NCBI GenBank assembly: GCA_019747815.1
Contig: JAIEQJ010000043.1
Location: forward strand, 37,840-101,839
Reading direction: 5' to 3'
DNA: 64,000 nucleotides
Source of the DNA: Hyphomonadaceae bacterium
GTDB taxonomy: Bacteria > Pseudomonadota > Alphaproteobacteria > Rhizobiales > Hyphomicrobiaceae
Part shown: piece by piece, positions 26,293 to 34,975 of the stretch
Numbering within the stretch: the first letter of the stretch is position 1
How the letters are laid out: every line of letters starts with the position of its first letter
Notes under the pieces: model-generated
Database searches by the model: none
Told to the model about the DNA's origin: nothing
Seen by the model: the letters and a program-made list of their open reading frames with translations, nothing else
Made by a program: the position numbers and the translations under genes

Positions 26293-27806
26293 CGATGTCC
26301 GCTGCGACGGCAACCGCATCAAGTCGGCAGGGCAGCCCGCATGTGATCGCGCGGGGCGCCTCGGGGCGACTGTTCTATGAGTCGTATGCGCACGAATTCA
26401 CCGACATCGCCAATACATTGAGGGAACCCCTGTTTCCGCTTCCGGATGCCATCCGCTGGAAGCGGCTCCTGGAAACACGGGGACGGCTTCTGAAGCAGCG
26501 CGGTCGACATCTCTACATTCTGATCGCACCCGATGCGCATTTCATCTATCGCGATGCGGTTCCACCGCACATCGTCCTTCCCGCCCGCTCGCCTGCCCGG
26601 CAGTTCACGGAGCTGTTCTCAGGCATCGACAACGTCACCATCGTCAACCCCGAGGAGGCATTGATCGCCGCCCGTGGCGGCGTTGACGTCTACAAGGTCA
26701 ACGACACGCACTGGTCCGCACACGGCGCCTTCATTGCCTATCGATGCCTGCTCGACGTTCTGCCGCCCGGCACACCCATGCATCCTGTGACCGTTGCCGA
26801 CGTTGCCTACAAGCCGCATCGCTCATTCGGCGACTTGGGAGCGCTGGTCGAGCCGGAGGTGACGACACATATCCCCGTTGCCGTTGTGCGCGATGGCAGC
26901 AGCAGGCATGTGCGCCACCACATCGGCGATGGGCGCAATGCCTGGCTACGCTGCGAGTCCTCACGCGGGCTCGGCCATGCGTTCCTGCCGCGCGATTCGT
27001 TTGCAACCGAACTCGGCATCTTCGTCAGCGAAACGTTCGCCCGGGTCGACTGGATAGGCGGAACCTCGCGCCTGCATCTGGAGGCGATCGACGAGGAGAA
27101 GCCCGACGTGGTGATCTGGCAAATCGCCGAGCGGCGGCTGTTCCACATCGAGCATGATCATCATGCGAAGACGGCCTACGAAATCTATGCATTCGATCGC
27201 ACGACGCCATTCGGCAAGCTGGCAATCGACGCCTACTCCGATCAGATGCAGGGCAATCTGCCGTCAGCCCTGCAACACGCGCGCGCCGCAGCCCGCCATC
27301 CTGATGCCGGCGCTCCCTACCGGTATCTAATCGCAGAGCTTCTGGAGGCCAGCGGAGATGTCGAGGAAGGCGAGGCCGTGATCAAGCAGGCAATCGCGCT
27401 GCAGGACAACCGGCCGGCCTACTGGCATCTCCTCAGCATCATCGCGCGCCGGCGCGACGATCTGGCAGCGGCCCTCGCCGCCTCGGAGCGAGCCGTCAAG
27501 CTGTTTCCGCACAACGCCCGGTTCGTTGCGGACCACGGCTACAATCTCTTGGCCTTTGGACGCAACCGCGAGGCCATCGATGTCATGCAGGCTTGTCGCG
27601 ATCTCGTTTCCGATGCTCCGCACCTCAGCTACTGGCTCGCCGAGGCCTACCTGCGCATGGGCGACTGGCAGAGCGCAAGGCGGGAGGCGGTCAACGCCTA
27701 CCTGCTGCTGCCGCAGCACTCCGAGATCTTCCAACTGGCTTGGAAGATCGAGGACTACCTCGACACAGCACTCAGGCAGATGAACACCAACGCGGCGGTG
27801 GCATGA
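26289..27806 (+). CDS. AlgX/AlgJ-like SGNH acyltransferase-type protein with C-terminal TPRs
   Basis: 505 residues; starts at GTG 26289 (4-base overlap) or ATG 26295. Residues 1-320 resemble the SGNH-like domain of alginate O-acetylation proteins AlgX/AlgJ: GRLFYESYAHEFTD, LYILIAPDAHFIYRDAVP, catalytic-type DTHW in YKVNDTHWSAHGAFIAYR (Asp139, His141) and Ser237 in FLPRDSFATEL. Residues 320-490 form TPR helices. AlgX and AlgJ are exported, yet no signal peptide or helix is visible here, so this protein appears cytoplasmic. Coupled to ACP and ligase genes, it may transfer an acyl group to a glycan precursor, which is inference. Confidence 0.75.
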   Translation: MTMSAATATASSRQGSPHVIARGASGRLFYESYAHEFTDIANTLREPLFPLPDAIRWKRLLETRGRLLKQRGRHLYILIAPDAHFIYRDAVPPHIVLPARSPARQFTELFSGIDNVTIVNPEEALIAARGGVDVYKVNDTHWSAHGAFIAYRCLLDVLPPGTPMHPVTVADVAYKPHRSFGDLGALVEPEVTTHIPVAVVRDGSSRHVRHHIGDGRNAWLRCESSRGLGHAFLPRDSFATELGIFVSETFARVDWIGGTSRLHLEAIDEEKPDVVIWQIAERRLFHIEHDHHAKTAYEIYAFDRTTPFGKLAIDAYSDQMQGNLPSALQHARAAARHPDAGAPYRYLIAELLEASGDVEEGEAVIKQAIALQDNRPAYWHLLSIIARRRDDLAAALAASERAVKLFPHNARFVADHGYNLLAFGRNREAIDVMQACRDLVSDAPHLSYWLAEAYLRMGDWQSARREAVNAYLLLPQHSEIFQLAWKIEDYLDTALRQMNTNAAVA

Positions 27807-29944
27807 TGAAAGCGCTCAGCCAGCACATTGCGGAGCGTGCGCGGGAAGCACTGGTCAAGGGATGGAAGGCTCTTGATTTGGGCGGGCAGTTCCCGGCTGC
27901 ATTCGATGCCGACTACTACCGGTCGCAGCTGGCATTGATCGGCATTGTCGATGCAGAGCCAGATCTGCTGACATTCTACAAGCAGAACGCGGAGGCGCGG
28001 ATCGTAAGCCCGAACGCGCTGTTCGACGAAACCTACTACCGGAAATGCTATGCCGATGTCACGGCCGCGATCCGGGCGGGGGACATTCTCTCCGGCTTCG
28101 CTCATTTTGTTCGCCACGGCATCAAGGAGGGCCGCTTTCCCAATCCGGAGTTCGAAGTCGAGATCGAGAACAATGCTGCAACCGCATTCATCGCCAGCGA
28201 CAAGGCGTTCGACGAGAAATTCTATCTGAACGAATACTCCATAGCCCGCCAGTTCATCCGCCACATCCCCATCCTGTCGCCGTTGCAGTTCTTCAACGTC
28301 TACGGGCGCCGGATGGGGCACATCCCTCGCCCCGACCATCGCAGACTTCCGTTCAGCACCTCCGCCTATCTTGCGCAGCATCCAGCTCTCAAGAAGCACC
28401 GAGCCGAAGACCTGGAGCTCATGGCTCCGCATTTCGATCACAACTACTATCAGAAGATGTACGGCGACGAGCTCGGCAGCATGCAGCCCTTCGCCCACTA
28501 TCTCAGCCTCGGGCTGCACCAGCGCAAATCACCCAACGATTGGTTCGATGAGACTTTCTATCGGACGTTCTATCCCGATGTTGAGCGCGAAATTGCCCAG
28601 GGCAAGATGTCCAGCGGGTTCGAGCACTATCTTCGATCCGGGCGCCGTGAAGGTCGCCTGCCCAGCTTCGATCTCACGGGGTGTCTCGATCATGCCTTCC
28701 CCGGCGTTACGAAGCCCGTGGCGTTGACGAATTTCCTCGATCTCGAGCGAAGGGTAACCCCACACCCCTACCGGGTCGCCGAAGGCGCCACGCAAACGGT
28801 CTGGTTCCTCATTCCGCGCATCAACCCCGACATCTTCTTCGGCGGTTACGCCTCGGTCCTCAGTCTCATGGAGACCTTCCTGCGGACGGGCTACACCATC
28901 GGCCTGTTCTTGTACGAAGATAGGCGCGAGGCGTTCTCCTACTACTGCTATCGGCGCCCGCGCTCCATGCTGGCAGAGCAGCGCGACAACATCCGCGTAT
29001 TCTCCGCATTCGACAGAGAGCTATTCGTCTTCGGCCGCAATGACATCTTCATTGCGTATTCGGCCTGGCAGGCGTTGTGGGCCGATGCCTACGCGCAGCA
29101 CACGCGCACGGGATCGTTCGCCTTTCTCGTCCAGGAGTATGAGCCGGTCTTCCACAGCCACGACAGCGTGCGCTTCCTGGTCGATATGGCCTACAAGCTG
29201 CCGCATGTCGCCCTGTTCAATTCCGCCCCGCTGCAAAAATTCTTCAGGGATCAGCGGCTGGGGATCTTTGAGCACGACCCCAACTCGGACCGGTTCCTGA
29301 CGTTCGAGCATGTGCTGACGCAGGTCGGCCCGCCCTCGCGACGCGAGCTGCGCGCGCGCAAAGCCCGCAAGCTCCTCATCTACGCCCGGCCCGAAGCCCA
29401 CGCCGCGCGCAACCTGCTGGAAATCTGTCTCATTGCCTTGCGCAAGGCCATTGCCGCGAACGTGTTTCGGCAGCGGTACGAGTTCATCGGCATCGGCGCG
29501 CTGTCCGGACCCCAGTTCGTCGACCTCGGAATGGGACGCGCATTGGAAATCCTGCCCAAGGTCGATCCCGATGCGTATGCAAAGCTGCTGCAGGGCACGG
29601 ACATCGGACTGAGCCTGATGTATGCGCCGCATCCGAGCCTCATTCCCTTCGAGATGGTCAATGCCGGCGCCGTGGTGATCACCAACACGTTCTCGAACCG
29701 CGATCATGCCTCGCTCAAGGCGCGGTCCGCGCGTCTGGTGCCTGTCGATCTCACCATCGACAGCATTGTCAGCGGCTTCCAGCGCGCCGTCCGGCTGGCG
29801 GAGGACTTCGATCTGCGGACCAATACGGCGCATTCGGTCCCGTCCGCAGCGAGCTGGGCCGACGTTTTCGATGCGTCCTTCATCGAGAGCCTGCTCGGCA
29901 AGCTTTCGGCAACGACACGCAGCACCGCGCCGCGACTTCCCTAA
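27803..29944 (+). CDS. WsaF-like GT4 glycosyltransferase with N-terminal repeats
   Basis: 713 residues. The C-terminal half resembles the rhamnosyltransferase WsaF: VWFLIPRINPDIFFGGYASV, FAFLVQEYEPVFHSHDSVRF, HVALFNSAPLQKFF, LLIYARPEAHAARNLLEI and a donor-site region with IGLSLMYAPHPSLIPFEMVN. The N-terminal half carries about five copies of a motif F-D-x-x-Y-Y ... F-x-H-Y-x-x-x-G-x-x-E-G-R-x-P, at about residues 34, 74, 136, 211 and 248. Such repeats are common beside bacterial glycosyltransferases. The start ATG overlaps the previous stop by four bases. Donor and acceptor are not known; a deoxyhexose is plausible from the family. Confidence 0.82.
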   Translation: MMKALSQHIAERAREALVKGWKALDLGGQFPAAFDADYYRSQLALIGIVDAEPDLLTFYKQNAEARIVSPNALFDETYYRKCYADVTAAIRAGDILSGFAHFVRHGIKEGRFPNPEFEVEIENNAATAFIASDKAFDEKFYLNEYSIARQFIRHIPILSPLQFFNVYGRRMGHIPRPDHRRLPFSTSAYLAQHPALKKHRAEDLELMAPHFDHNYYQKMYGDELGSMQPFAHYLSLGLHQRKSPNDWFDETFYRTFYPDVEREIAQGKMSSGFEHYLRSGRREGRLPSFDLTGCLDHAFPGVTKPVALTNFLDLERRVTPHPYRVAEGATQTVWFLIPRINPDIFFGGYASVLSLMETFLRTGYTIGLFLYEDRREAFSYYCYRRPRSMLAEQRDNIRVFSAFDRELFVFGRNDIFIAYSAWQALWADAYAQHTRTGSFAFLVQEYEPVFHSHDSVRFLVDMAYKLPHVALFNSAPLQKFFRDQRLGIFEHDPNSDRFLTFEHVLTQVGPPSRRELRARKARKLLIYARPEAHAARNLLEICLIALRKAIAANVFRQRYEFIGIGALSGPQFVDLGMGRALEILPKVDPDAYAKLLQGTDIGLSLMYAPHPSLIPFEMVNAGAVVITNTFSNRDHASLKARSARLVPVDLTIDSIVSGFQRAVRLAEDFDLRTNTAHSVPSAASWADVFDASFIESLLGKLSATTRSTAPRLP

Positions 29945-30015
29945 GCCGCGCACGCGGACCCAGCGCAGCCGGCACTGCAGACAGTGAGCGCAATCGACAC
30001 AAGGGGGCGAAGAAC

Positions 30016-31413
30016 ATGTCGGTGGTAGGGTTCAAGGGGAATGTCGATTCTCATAGCAACGAGGTCCTTTCCGGCTGGATCGCCGATCCAGCCAATCCGG
30101 CCCGCACCTTTGACGTCGAGTTCTACCTCGACGGCGCGCGGCGAGGTCGCATAACGGCGGGCTTCCCGCGCCCTGACGTGAGGGATTGCGGCCTGGGATC
30201 GGGGTTCAACGGCTTCTACTTCATGCTGCCGCCCGCAGAGCGCGAGGGGAGTGTCAACGTCGAGGTCCGCGAGGCCGGGTCCCAGAATCTGATCGGCGAG
30301 CCGATCAGACTTAACCGTACGCAGTCACCGAAATTCGCCGGGCTGTCCAGCACCGAGGCTCAAGCCATGCTCAAGAAGCCGCTGCTTGGCGTGGGTCTAG
30401 ATGCCTTTCGCATCGGCAACAATGTCCTCACCGTCAATGGGATGTATCTTCCGCCGGGCGGCGACCCGTTCGCCTATGATGTGATCGCGGAGGAGGGCGT
30501 GACGTTTCAGCTGCATCGGCCTTTGCACGACAAGGGGGCGCTCGAATACTTTTGGTTCTGGCCGAATGTCCAGTGGGGCGCCTGGCGCATCGAAATCAAC
30601 CTTGGGAGAACCAACCACCGCGGTTCCGCCTATCGCTTCGTCTTTCGGCCCAAGGGCGAACACGGCCCAGACCATGAGGAGGTCCTATGCGTACCCAAGG
30701 ATCTGGGCTTGTGGCAGAATCTGCCCAGCATCGACGCCATGAACCGGGTCCAGCTCTATGATTTTCCGGAGGCGAGCCCATTGCGCGCCGCTGGCCACTG
30801 TCGGCCGATCGCGGACCTGGCGCAGCAGCATCTGGGAAGGCTGGACAATCTCAAAGTACTGGATTGGGGATGCGGCTGGGGTCGACTGACACGCACCTTT
30901 GCAGCTTCCGCTCAGTGCCGCGAACTTTGGGGCATTGATATCGATCACGACAATCTCGCCTGGGCGCGCGAGAACATTCCGGCGGTGAACTTTCTGCAGG
31001 TTCCGCTCTACCCGCCAACCAAGCTGCCGGCCGACCACTTCGATCTCGTCTACGCCGTCTCCGTCATGACCCACCTGACGCGCGATGCGCAGGCGAAATG
31101 GCTGGCGGAAGTCCGGCGCGTGCTTCGGCCCGGGGGGGTGGCGATCCTCACCTTCCATGGATGCACGGCACTTGCGTTTGCGTCGGCATTCCTGAGCGAA
31201 CGCATGGTCGAGAATTTCAAACGCAACGGCTTCGATGACAGCATGGAGTGCAATCACCTCGATGCAATCATCGGCGCGGGGTACTACAAGAGCACCTTCC
31301 AAACCCAGGACGACGTGCGTACGCACTGGGGCCAGCATCTCAAGGTTGTCGACATTCGCGAGTCCGCCGTTGGCATGCAGGATGCGGCCGTGCTGGTCAA
31401 GCCTCAGGCGTGA
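30016..31413 (+). CDS. SAM-dependent methyltransferase with N-terminal glycan-locus module
   Basis: 465 residues. The C-terminal class I methyltransferase has motif I VLDWGCGWGRLTR (281-293), LWGIDIDHDNLAWAREN, FDLVYAVSVMTHLTRDAQ and LRPGGVAILTFHGC. Residues 1-75 form a beta-rich module with LSGWIADPANPARTFDVEFY, a Gly-Trp-x-x-Asp-Pro motif I recall from N-termini of other alphaproteobacterial glycan enzymes. Residues 110-250 are a further beta-rich segment. A GGGGGCG site precedes the start, 71 bases after the glycosyltransferase. It probably methylates a sugar or chain end, by context. Confidence 0.85.
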   Translation: MSVVGFKGNVDSHSNEVLSGWIADPANPARTFDVEFYLDGARRGRITAGFPRPDVRDCGLGSGFNGFYFMLPPAEREGSVNVEVREAGSQNLIGEPIRLNRTQSPKFAGLSSTEAQAMLKKPLLGVGLDAFRIGNNVLTVNGMYLPPGGDPFAYDVIAEEGVTFQLHRPLHDKGALEYFWFWPNVQWGAWRIEINLGRTNHRGSAYRFVFRPKGEHGPDHEEVLCVPKDLGLWQNLPSIDAMNRVQLYDFPEASPLRAAGHCRPIADLAQQHLGRLDNLKVLDWGCGWGRLTRTFAASAQCRELWGIDIDHDNLAWARENIPAVNFLQVPLYPPTKLPADHFDLVYAVSVMTHLTRDAQAKWLAEVRRVLRPGGVAILTFHGCTALAFASAFLSERMVENFKRNGFDDSMECNHLDAIIGAGYYKSTFQTQDDVRTHWGQHLKVVDIRESAVGMQDAAVLVKPQA

Positions 31414-31422
31414 TCCGGCGCG

Positions 31423-33723
31423 ATGCTGTCGCTTGTTCGAGCCCTCAACTCACCCGCGCGCCTTGGGTCCGTTCGCCGGCGCCTGCTGCTGATCGGCGCA
31501 CACGGCCAGCGCGCGCGCGTGTCTGGCTGGCGCGCACTTTGGCGCCTGTCGCGCGCCTTCACGTCACACGTCCACGCCATCCGCAGCCGCGCCCCACCCT
31601 CGCTCGTCGCCGTCTATCGCCTCTTGCGATCGGCCGCGGCGACCCTGCGCAACGGAGCAACCGGGTTTCGCCTGCGACGCTCGCACACCAACCGGCGTGG
31701 AGCCCATGGGATGCTGAAAGCCGTCCGCGCCAACCATGAGCGCGACTACGACTACATGCCGCTGGCGGCGCCCGCGCCTATCTCCAGTCCGGTGCGTTGC
31801 ATTGCGTTCTATCGCCTCCAATTCCAGCCCATTCCGGAGAACAGCGAAAGGTGGGGCTCGGGCTTCACCGATTGGATCGATGTGGGCAAGGCCCTTCCCG
31901 AGTTCATCGGGCATTGTCAGCCGCACATCCCGGGCGAGCTGGGATACTACGACGTCAGGCGCAAGGAAATCCGGCGCCGGCAGGCGGCACTGGCACGGCA
32001 ACACGGCATTTTCGGGTTCTGCTACTACTACGACTGGCGCGGCGCGCAGCGGCTCGAGTCCCCGCCCCGGAGCGTGCTTGAGGACACCGGGACCGATTTC
32101 CCGTTCTGCCTTTGCTGGGCCGATGAAGACGGGACACCCCAGCGGGCAGGACCCGACGGTGAAACGCCGGTTGCGCAGCCCCCGTCTGCGGCCGACGATC
32201 TTGCCGTCATCGCCGACCTTGCCCTCTACATGCGCGACCATCGATACATTCGCGTGGATGGGCGTCCCCTGATCGTCGTGCAGCAGCCGACGCGGCTCCC
32301 GGACCCGGCGGCAACGGCAGGACGCTGGCGCCGGTATTGCCGCCAGCAGGGCATTGGCGAGGTCTTCCTGGCCGCCACTCAGGCCTTTGATCGGACAACA
32401 CCGGCGGCCATGGGCTTCGACGCGGCCATCGACTGTGCGCCCAATGCTGGTCCCGAGTGCGATGGGCGGTGTGAGATCAAGCCTCTGGACCCGGCATTTG
32501 CGGGGAAGATCTTCGACTACCGCGCACTGGTCGAGCGTGGCCTTGATCACACGCCGCCAGGCTATCCCCTGTTTCGATCGGTATGTCCCGGCTGGGACAA
32601 TACGGCCCGCCAGCCGGGGTGCGGCACCATCTATGCGCATGCGACCCCTGCAGGATATCAGGAATGGCTCGAAGAGGCCTGCGCCTACACGCTGCAGCAC
32701 TTTGCGGGCGATGCCCGCCTCGTCTTCGTCAATGCCTGGAACGAATGGGCCGAGGGCGCCTACCTTGAACCCAGCCGCCGCCATGGCTACGCGTATCTCA
32801 ATGCAACGGCCAAGGCCTTGCACAACACCACCGCGCGCCGCCCCTCACCACGGCCGGATGTCGCCGTCATCGCGCATGTCTACTACGAGGAGTTGTGGCC
32901 GGAAATTTCCGATCGCCTCCAAGACTGGGACTTTCCATTCGTGCTGCATGTGACGACCACGCACGACCGCTGCGATCGGATTGCGCATGCCGTGCACAAG
33001 GACTGGCCCAACGCGATTGTGGCGAGCGCATCCAATCGCGGCCGCGACATGGCGTCCTTTCTGCAGCAAGCCAGGATCGCCGTGGACAGCGGCGCGGAAT
33101 TTCTCTGCAAGGTCCATACGAAGAGATCAACGCACCGAGCGGACGGCGCGCAGTGGCGCAAGGATCTCTACAGCAAGATCCTGGGCGACCGGCAGTCGAC
33201 CGGGTCCATTCTGCAAGCCTTCGCCCGGAACGCTGCGCTCGGCATCATTGCACCGGAAGGCCACGCCGTCTCGGGCGACACCCATTGGGCGGCAAACGCA
33301 GAGCGGGTGTTGCGCCTGGCTGCCCGCCTCGGCTATCGAGGCGATCCGAGGCCGTTCGTCTTTGCGGCAGGCTCGATGTTCTGGGCGCGCAGCGAGGCCT
33401 TGCAGCCGATTTTGCGCCTGGGGCTGACACCCGCCGACTTCGAGGAGGAGGCCCACCAACTCGACGGCACGCTGGCGCATGCGCTGGAGCGGCTGTTCTC
33501 CATCGCAGCGAAGCTGGAAGGCTACCGGCTGGCCGACACGCGCGTTGCGGCAAGCTCCCGGCACTGGACGACACAGCTTCGGTCCGAGCGAGAGCTCGCG
33601 GTCTACGAGGGGTTGGCGGCAACGCATCAGCCTTGGCGTCGATCCCGGCCCCGTTGGCCGGCGCGCGGGCGGGGTGCGATGCGCGCGGTCAATGCCGCTC
33701 GGCCGTGTCCGGGCTGCACTTGA
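31423..33723 (+). CDS. WbsX (GT99-like) and RgpF domain glycosyltransferase
   Basis: 766 residues from ATG 31423. The first 96 residues are Arg-rich and of low credibility, so ATG 31711 (MLKAVRANHERDYDY) may be the real start. The WbsX-type domain has CIAFYRLQFQPIPENSERWG, GSGFTDWIDV, FCYYYDW and the hallmark NAWNEWAEGAYLEPSR. The RgpF-type rhamnan-synthesis domain follows: VAVIAHVYYEELWPEI, FLCKVHTKRSTHR, WRKDLYSKILGD and FAAGSMFWARSEAL. These domains occur together in O-antigen and rhamnan loci. The 3' end overlaps the convergent GntR gene by 35 bases. Confidence 0.85.
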   Translation: MLSLVRALNSPARLGSVRRRLLLIGAHGQRARVSGWRALWRLSRAFTSHVHAIRSRAPPSLVAVYRLLRSAAATLRNGATGFRLRRSHTNRRGAHGMLKAVRANHERDYDYMPLAAPAPISSPVRCIAFYRLQFQPIPENSERWGSGFTDWIDVGKALPEFIGHCQPHIPGELGYYDVRRKEIRRRQAALARQHGIFGFCYYYDWRGAQRLESPPRSVLEDTGTDFPFCLCWADEDGTPQRAGPDGETPVAQPPSAADDLAVIADLALYMRDHRYIRVDGRPLIVVQQPTRLPDPAATAGRWRRYCRQQGIGEVFLAATQAFDRTTPAAMGFDAAIDCAPNAGPECDGRCEIKPLDPAFAGKIFDYRALVERGLDHTPPGYPLFRSVCPGWDNTARQPGCGTIYAHATPAGYQEWLEEACAYTLQHFAGDARLVFVNAWNEWAEGAYLEPSRRHGYAYLNATAKALHNTTARRPSPRPDVAVIAHVYYEELWPEISDRLQDWDFPFVLHVTTTHDRCDRIAHAVHKDWPNAIVASASNRGRDMASFLQQARIAVDSGAEFLCKVHTKRSTHRADGAQWRKDLYSKILGDRQSTGSILQAFARNAALGIIAPEGHAVSGDTHWAANAERVLRLAARLGYRGDPRPFVFAAGSMFWARSEALQPILRLGLTPADFEEEAHQLDGTLAHALERLFSIAAKLEGYRLADTRVAASSRHWTTQLRSERELAVYEGLAATHQPWRRSRPRWPARGRGAMRAVNAARPCPGCT

Positions 33724-34462
33724 TGATGGCATCGACGGCGCTGTCGAGGTCGTGACCGGAGCGCTCGAACCCGGCCCTCCAGTCGCGCAGGTGGCGGTCG
33801 ACCCACAGCCTGCCCTTCTCGCGGTCGCGCCGCTGCAGGGCGTCGAGAATGTGCGCGTGCGCCTCGATCAGGCGCGGGATGCCGCCGGGATTGTTGGCGA
33901 TGATGTGGGCGGTGGTGGGCCGGACCAGCATGCTGGAGGGCTCCTTGGCGAGCTGCAGCACGCGGTTGTGGGTGGCCTGGCCGATCAGCTTGTGGAACTC
34001 GGCATCAAGCTCCGCCACCGCTGGCGCATTGCGCTGCACCTCCCGCGTGCGCGCCACATTGGCCTCCAGCGCTGCGAGGTCGGCCTCCGTCCGGTTGTCC
34101 ATGGCGAGGTCGACGGCCGCCGGCTCCAGCGCCCGCGAAGTATGCCACAGCTCGCGGAAGGTGACCTGCTGCAGGATGAGCGCGCGGCTCATACGGGTGG
34201 CGAGCCCGTGGTAGTGCGGAACGGCGACGGAGAGGCGCCGGCTGGCCTCCCGGGCGACCAGGCCGGATTGCTCCAGCAGCCGAATGCCCTCGCGCACGGT
34301 CGAGCGGTTGACGCCGAATTGCTTGACCAACTCGGATTCTGTTCCGATCGCATCGCCGGGCCGCAGCATGCCGGCCAGGATCTGCCGCTCGATCTCCTCG
34401 GCCACCAGCTCGTAGGCCGGTCGCGCCTTGATGCGCTCGAATCTGGCAGTCACCTGGGTCAT
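33689..34462 (-). CDS. GntR-family regulator, FadR/FCD subgroup
   Basis: 257 residues from ATG 34462 (MTQVTARFERIKARPAYEL); upstream in-frame residues are not protein-like. The N-terminal winged helix shows VAEEIERQILAGMLRPGDAIGTESELVKQFGVNRSTVREGIRLLEQSGLV in overlapping family blocks. The all-helical FCD ligand domain follows, with metal/ligand residues in ELDAEFHKLIGQATHNR and RLIEAHAHILDAL. FCD proteins usually sense organic acids or acyl compounds and repress nearby genes. It is divergent from the SDR-thiolase operon, its likely target. Palindromic sites lie in the shared intergenic region. Confidence 0.9.
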   Translation of the reverse strand: MTQVTARFERIKARPAYELVAEEIERQILAGMLRPGDAIGTESELVKQFGVNRSTVREGIRLLEQSGLVAREASRRLSVAVPHYHGLATRMSRALILQQVTFRELWHTSRALEPAAVDLAMDNRTEADLAALEANVARTREVQRNAPAVAELDAEFHKLIGQATHNRVLQLAKEPSSMLVRPTTAHIIANNPGGIPRLIEAHAHILDALQRRDREKGRLWVDRHLRDWRAGFERSGHDLDSAVDAIIKCSPDTAERH

Positions 34463-34975
34463 TGCCGTACCGGTATGCGCGCCGGACCGATGTGCGGCCC
34501 GTCGCTTGTGCAGCTCGCTGCCGCACATTGTGCACAGGGGGCCCCGGTCTGACAATCAGACATTGCACAGAGTGCGGGATCGGCAGTCCGGGATGTGACG
34601 GGATCGGGCGCAGCGCTCGCGATGGATGCGCCGGGCGCTCCGTCTGCAGCGGCGCATTGGCCAAGCGCTCGCCCCTTCGACCGCATCCTCTGTGGCGCGG
34701 ATTGCATGAGGTGTAAATGCGGCGCCGTCGTCGCAGGCCATCCGGCGCTCGACATGACCTCGGCCGACCCGTGAAGATCTGCCGGCAGCGCGCCCACCCC
34801 GCCGAGGACTGTTGCGGGCGTCTTGCCCTCGGTCGATAGGTCTTCGCTCTTGCAGCTCCCGATCAGAGAGGCGTGTTGCGTGCCGAGCAGAACGCGCCTG
34901 CGCCTTTGGCAAATTGACGCCGCCCAGCGGGGGTGCGACTGTCGCAAACAAGAACATTCCAATTGGGAGAGCGTG
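34463..34975. other. divergent promoter region between GntR gene and SDR operon
   Basis: 513 bases without a credible gene. Contains a tight palindrome TACCGGTA near 34467-34475 beside the GntR start and the 15-base inverted repeat at 34547-34561 listed separately. Much of the rest has ordinary GC content and no recognised motif. Confidence 0.5.
34547..34561. promoter_or_regulatory. candidate GntR operator, GTCTGA-CAA-TCAGAC
   Basis: Perfect six-base inverted repeat with a three-base centre, 85 bases upstream of the GntR start and on the side of the divergent SDR operon. The embedded GGTCTGACA resembles the GT-N3-AC core seen in FCD-type GntR operators. Regulation of either gene by it is inferred. 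Confidence 0.35.

Noticed and set aside
24257..33723. Glycan cluster as a nonribosomal peptide or polyketide locus
   Set aside because: Only a stand-alone ligase and carrier are present; there are no condensation, ketosynthase or thioesterase domains, and the remaining genes are glycosyltransferases and a methyltransferase.
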